This document shows, piece after piece, positions 61,245-64,000 of a stretch of DNA of 64,000 nucleotides. The translations under genes and the position numbers were made by a program. The stretch covers positions 106,541,363 through 106,605,362 of the forward strand of contig CM056376.1 of assembly GCA_029718625.1 (NCBI GenBank), in the 5' to 3' direction. The stretch's first letter is position 1. Each line of letters begins with the position of its first letter. The DNA comes from Synaphobranchus kaupii. Taxonomy: Eukaryota; Chordata; Actinopteri; Anguilliformes; Synaphobranchidae. The notes under the pieces were generated by a model. That model searched no databases and was not told the origin of the DNA. It worked only from the letters and a program-made list of their open reading frames with translations.

Positions 61245-61270
61245 GTTGTTGTTGTTGTTATTGTTGTTTA
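61204..61270 (+). repeat. (ATT)n(GTT)n microsatellite
   Basis: About 13 ATT units followed by GTT units. Confidence 0.93.
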
Positions 61271-61726
61271 TAACAAGTATGATTATACTTAATCTGAACA
61301 GCCAAATATACTCTAGATTCTGCAAAGACCAGCCTCTCTGTCAGGAGAACTCTTTAATCAGTTCTTTAACTTAATCCTGTCACAGAGTACAGAATTAGCT
61401 GATTGTTGAGTTTGGAATGCATCTATCCTCCTTGATGCCTTTTACACTCGCAAGGAAATGAGATTTGGAAGTCAATCCTGATAAATCAGATTCACATTCA
61501 TGACCAAAGAGGTACAACCGAGGAGGGTGGTCTGCTGTTACCCACGCAGCATCTTTATTGGCTCTTATTTTTATGTTTCCTCTCTCTGGTGACTAGTTTT
61601 AGTACTTATTAAATGATGAATCTGCTATAAAGGTCTTCTGGCAATCACATAAAATATGATGTAAATAAAATGAAATCTGACAAGCCTAATACTACCACCA
61701 AGCACTTTTTCAGCCAGCAGGGGAGC

Positions 61727-62353
61727 AGAGAGAACACTGAGAGAGTAGAACACTGAGAGTAAATGAACACTGAGAGAGTAGAGGAACACTGAGAGAGTAG
61801 AACACTGAGAGTAAATGAACACTGAGAGAGTAGAACACTGAGAGTAAATGAACACTGAGAGAGTAGAGGAACACTGAGAGTAAATTAACACTGAGAGAGT
61901 AGAACACTGAGAGAGGAGAGGAACACTGAGAGTAAATGAACACTGAGCGAGTAGAGGAACACTGAGAGAGTAGAACACTGAGAGTGGAGAGGAACACTGA
62001 GAGTAAATGAACACTGAGAGAGTAGAACACTGAGAGTAAATGAACACTGAGAGAGTAGAGGAACACTGAGAGAGTAGAACACTGAGAGTAAATGAACACT
62101 GAGAGAGTAGAACACTGAGAGTAAATGAACACGGAGAGAGTAGAGGAACACTGAGAGTAAATTAACACTGAGAGAGTAGAACACTGAGCGAGGAGAGGAA
62201 CACTGAGAGAGTAGAACACTGAGAGAGGAGATCACTCAAGAGAGTAAAGGAACACTGAGTGTAAATGAACACTGAGAGAGTAGAACACTCAAGAGAGTAA
62301 AGGAACACTGAGTGTAAATGAACACTGAGAGAGTAGAGGAACACTGAGAGTAG
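61727..62353 (+). repeat. Purine-rich minisatellite (about 630 bp)
   Basis: AACACTGAGAG recurs about 40 times in units of 13-18 bp that continue either AGTAG or TAAATG. The two unit kinds alternate in blocks, giving a longer period. Minus-strand frames of 104-169 codons (SVFIYSQCS) are artefacts. Confidence 0.94.
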
Positions 62354-62579
62354 AAAAGATAGCATTGACATTTCTATTTATATTTACAGTTTTTTATTTG
62401 GCAGATGTCTTTGTCCAAAATCATTTATAGGGCTGTTATGGAAAACAACACCAAATGAAAATAGCGATCAAAACCACAACTGAGAGAGCAGCATGCTGAG
62501 GGGCTCATTTAAGAAGAAAGAATCTGCTGCAAATGTTACAGGGGAATTATCTAACCCAATGGGCAAAGCTTGCTGGAAA

Positions 62580-62708
62580 GACACACGTATGCTCACACAT
62601 TCATGCATTCTCGGATATGCACGCTCACATGCACACATACACACACACACACATGCCCACATATACTCACACATACATGCATACATGCATGCGCGCACAT
62701 ACTCACAT

Positions 62709-62746
<38 letters not shown>

Positions 62747-62795
62747 ACATTCATGCATGCTCGGGCACGCACACGCGCGCACTCACACAATCATT
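62580..62795 (+). repeat. CA-rich block
   Basis: Interrupted CACA and CATGCA words with a pure (CA)n run at about 62708-62744. Confidence 0.88.
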
Positions 62796-63434
62796 GACCC
62801 CCTTATCCCTCTCCAGGCTCCAGGTTGCTAATTGCTTGTAAAGAGATTTTTATTGGAACAGTAATGGACTTTTTATACCACAACTCAATCTTTTAACAAG
62901 CAAGAGATAGTTCACAGGCCAGACTGTCGACCCCTAATCAGATTATCTTTATGGGCGAGCGAACACAAGAAGTGTGGACACCTTTAATGGAGCACAGCTT
63001 ATTTGTGCGGCTGCTTTTTCATGCCGTAGAGGTCGAAGCCCCATTATACACCGTGTCCTTTTGTTAGGCACGTGCCAGCCGAAGGAATTCATGATTATTC
63101 AGTTGTTCAAAATTTTCCCCTAGGTCATTAGTAACGGATTTATATGGATTACAGCTAAACTCAGTTGAATGCCAATTTGATCCACCCTGTACTACACCCA
63201 GTCAGTTTGCCGTTTAGTTTGAATATTGTCCAGGTTCAAGGTGTGACATTACTGAGGGATGTATATCCAGGCCTGAGCTGGGCCTACTCAAACACACTTG
63301 AGAAAAGTTGCCTAAAGTATACGGCTTCAGTACATGTCCAGCTGTATGCAGTAACATGCAATGTCTTGCTAGCTGTGGTGCCTCTTAAGTGAAGCGGTAA
63401 ATGGCATACTAATGTAATAATCCCTGTGTTGTAG

Positions 63435-63499
63435 GTCTGTGGCTGGTGTGGATGTGGACCCTGACCTTGTGCATATGGAGATGCAGGATACAAGCGGAG
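63435..63499 (+). CDS. sorcs2: sorcs2 internal coding exon
   Basis: This exon is 65 bp. It supplies the last base of the tryptophan codon begun in the previous exon, then 21 codons, then one base of a glycine codon. The acceptor CCCTGTGTTGTAG is preceded by a near-ideal branch sequence (ATACTAAT at about 63404), and the donor is GGAG|GTAGTG. The reading is W-SVAGVDVDPDLVH...QDTSG-G. The SVxGVDxDPDLVH block is characteristic of the SorCS2 VPS10 domain. Phases of all three exons agree, so the spliced product reads without a break for about 100 residues. The next canonical exon, which should carry a YVTC-like motif, is not found in the remaining 500 bp. Confidence 0.9.
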
Positions 63500-63532
63500 G
63501 TAGTGTATGATTCAGTGCCTTCTGAGTTTGTG

Positions 63533-63700
63533 TTTGTGTGTATGCGTGTGTGTGTGTGTGTGTGTGTGCGTGTGCGTGTGTGTGTGTGTGTATGTGTGTA
63601 TATGTGTACATGTGTGTGTATATGTGTACATGTGTGTGCATGCACATTAGCAGGTTTGAGTGTGCATGTGTATGTGATTTTAAGTGTGAACGTACGTGTG
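63533..63700 (+). repeat. GT-rich block
   Basis: GT dinucleotides with TATGTGTACATGTGTG words repeated twice. It follows the sorcs2 donor by about 35 bp. Confidence 0.9.
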
Positions 63701-63829
63701 CATGCCTGTGTAAAGCCAACCACATTCTCCACATCATTGCATCAGCCTCCTTGGCCTTCCGTTCCCCTCTTCCATCCTCAGATTAGCTGACATACCTCAC
63801 TATCAAACCTCCTTCCTTCCCCTCTCCAG

Positions 63830-63899
63830 TGCACATGTTACGCATGCGTGTCCAATCAGTGGGCTGCATCAGAAGATGCAAGGTGGTGATTGGACCTTG
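63830..63899 (+). other. Candidate cryptic or alternative exon (70 bp)
   Basis: A strong polypyrimidine tract (CCTCCTTCCTTCCCCTCTCCAG) ends at 63829, split here as CCTCCTTCCTTCC then CCTCTCCAG, and a near-perfect donor CCTTG|GTAAGT begins at 63900. Entered in phase 1 from the previous sorcs2 exon, the reading is open: V-HMLRMRVQSVGCIRRCKVV-IGP-W. This does not resemble the expected SorCS2 continuation, so it is either an alternative exon or a chance pair of splice signals. The arms GTCCAATCA and TGATTGGAC inside it form a 9-bp inverted repeat. Confidence 0.25.
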
Positions 63900-64000
63900 G
63901 TAAGTGGTCAGGATGTGGTTCACGGCTGTAGCGTGAGATTAGATCACCGCTTCAGCAGGGGGCTTCATCGCTCCGCTCTGAGGAGCTTGCGGAGAGGAGG

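Larger units (their letters stand above)
59812..63434 (+). other. sorcs2: sorcs2 intron between visible exons 2 and 3
   Basis: This intron of about 3.6 kb runs GT to AG. It contains a reverse 5S-derived SINE, a palindromic MITE, an (ATT)n/(GTT)n tract, a 630-bp minisatellite and a (CA)n-rich block. The remaining unique DNA shows no coding signal. Confidence 0.85.
63500..64000 (+). other. sorcs2: Start of the next sorcs2 intron
   Basis: It begins GTAGTG and is dominated by GT-rich DNA to about 63700. It contains a possible cryptic exon at 63830-63899. The canonical next VPS10 exon is not seen. Confidence 0.75.

Noticed and set aside
61625..62371. Minus-strand frames of 69-169 codons (SVFIYSQCS repeats)
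   Set aside because: Product of the AACACTGAGAG minisatellite, open in several frames.

Overview
The window is vertebrate, almost certainly teleost fish, genomic DNA. The reasons are three GT-AG-bounded exons of a VPS10-domain receptor gene separated by long introns, fish-type short interspersed elements (tRNA-derived and 5S-rRNA-derived), non-autonomous DNA transposons (Tc1/mariner, hAT-like and Harbinger-like ends), solo LTRs, and very abundant (GT)n/(CT)n microsatellites. There are no operons, no prokaryotic genes and no intact transposon protein.

The only real gene I can support is sorcs2 (sortilin-related VPS10 domain containing receptor 2), on the + strand. Positions 1-56460 appear to be one very long intron upstream of the first visible coding exon; no exon, promoter or end of another gene could be recognised there. 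Coding exons lie at 56461-56625, 59738-59811 and 63435-63499. Their phases join perfectly (0, then a tryptophan codon split 2+1, then a glycine codon split 1+2). Together they encode about 100 residues of the VPS10 beta-propeller, including two Asp-box motifs (SVDEGASF and STDLGRKW). The gene continues beyond both edges of the window.

Layout: 433-2400 Harbinger-like element; 4190-5018 candidate element with CRE-like ends; 8761-8843 LINE tail; 9175-9380 tRNA-SINE; 9981-11926 large solo LTR (minus) built of repeated modules with short hairpins; 12521-13063 internally deleted Tc1; 14570-15367 pair of exact 84-bp direct repeats; 16592-17176 5S-derived SINE; 17.8-35.2 kb dense microsatellites plus a 1.6-kb 27/28-bp minisatellite at 31015-32612; 36250-36823 second solo LTR; 39461-40167 hAT-like MITE carrying its own minisatellite; 52671-52936 seven perfect 38-bp repeats; 56593-56898 a minisatellite that begins inside the first exon; 59979-60530 second 5S-SINE (minus); 60690-60843 palindromic MITE; 61727-62353 another minisatellite.

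The most unusual structure is at 56593-56898. The last 33 bp of the exon plus the first 33 bp of its intron are repeated about five times with 66/66/66/63-bp spacing. Every copy stays in the exon's reading frame with no stop until 56896, and two copies retain good phase-0 splice donors, one of them closer to consensus than the normal donor. This could provide alternative, longer VPS10-domain isoforms. The rest of the window reads as intronic DNA shaped by transposons and tandem repeats, with a few candidate regulatory patches.
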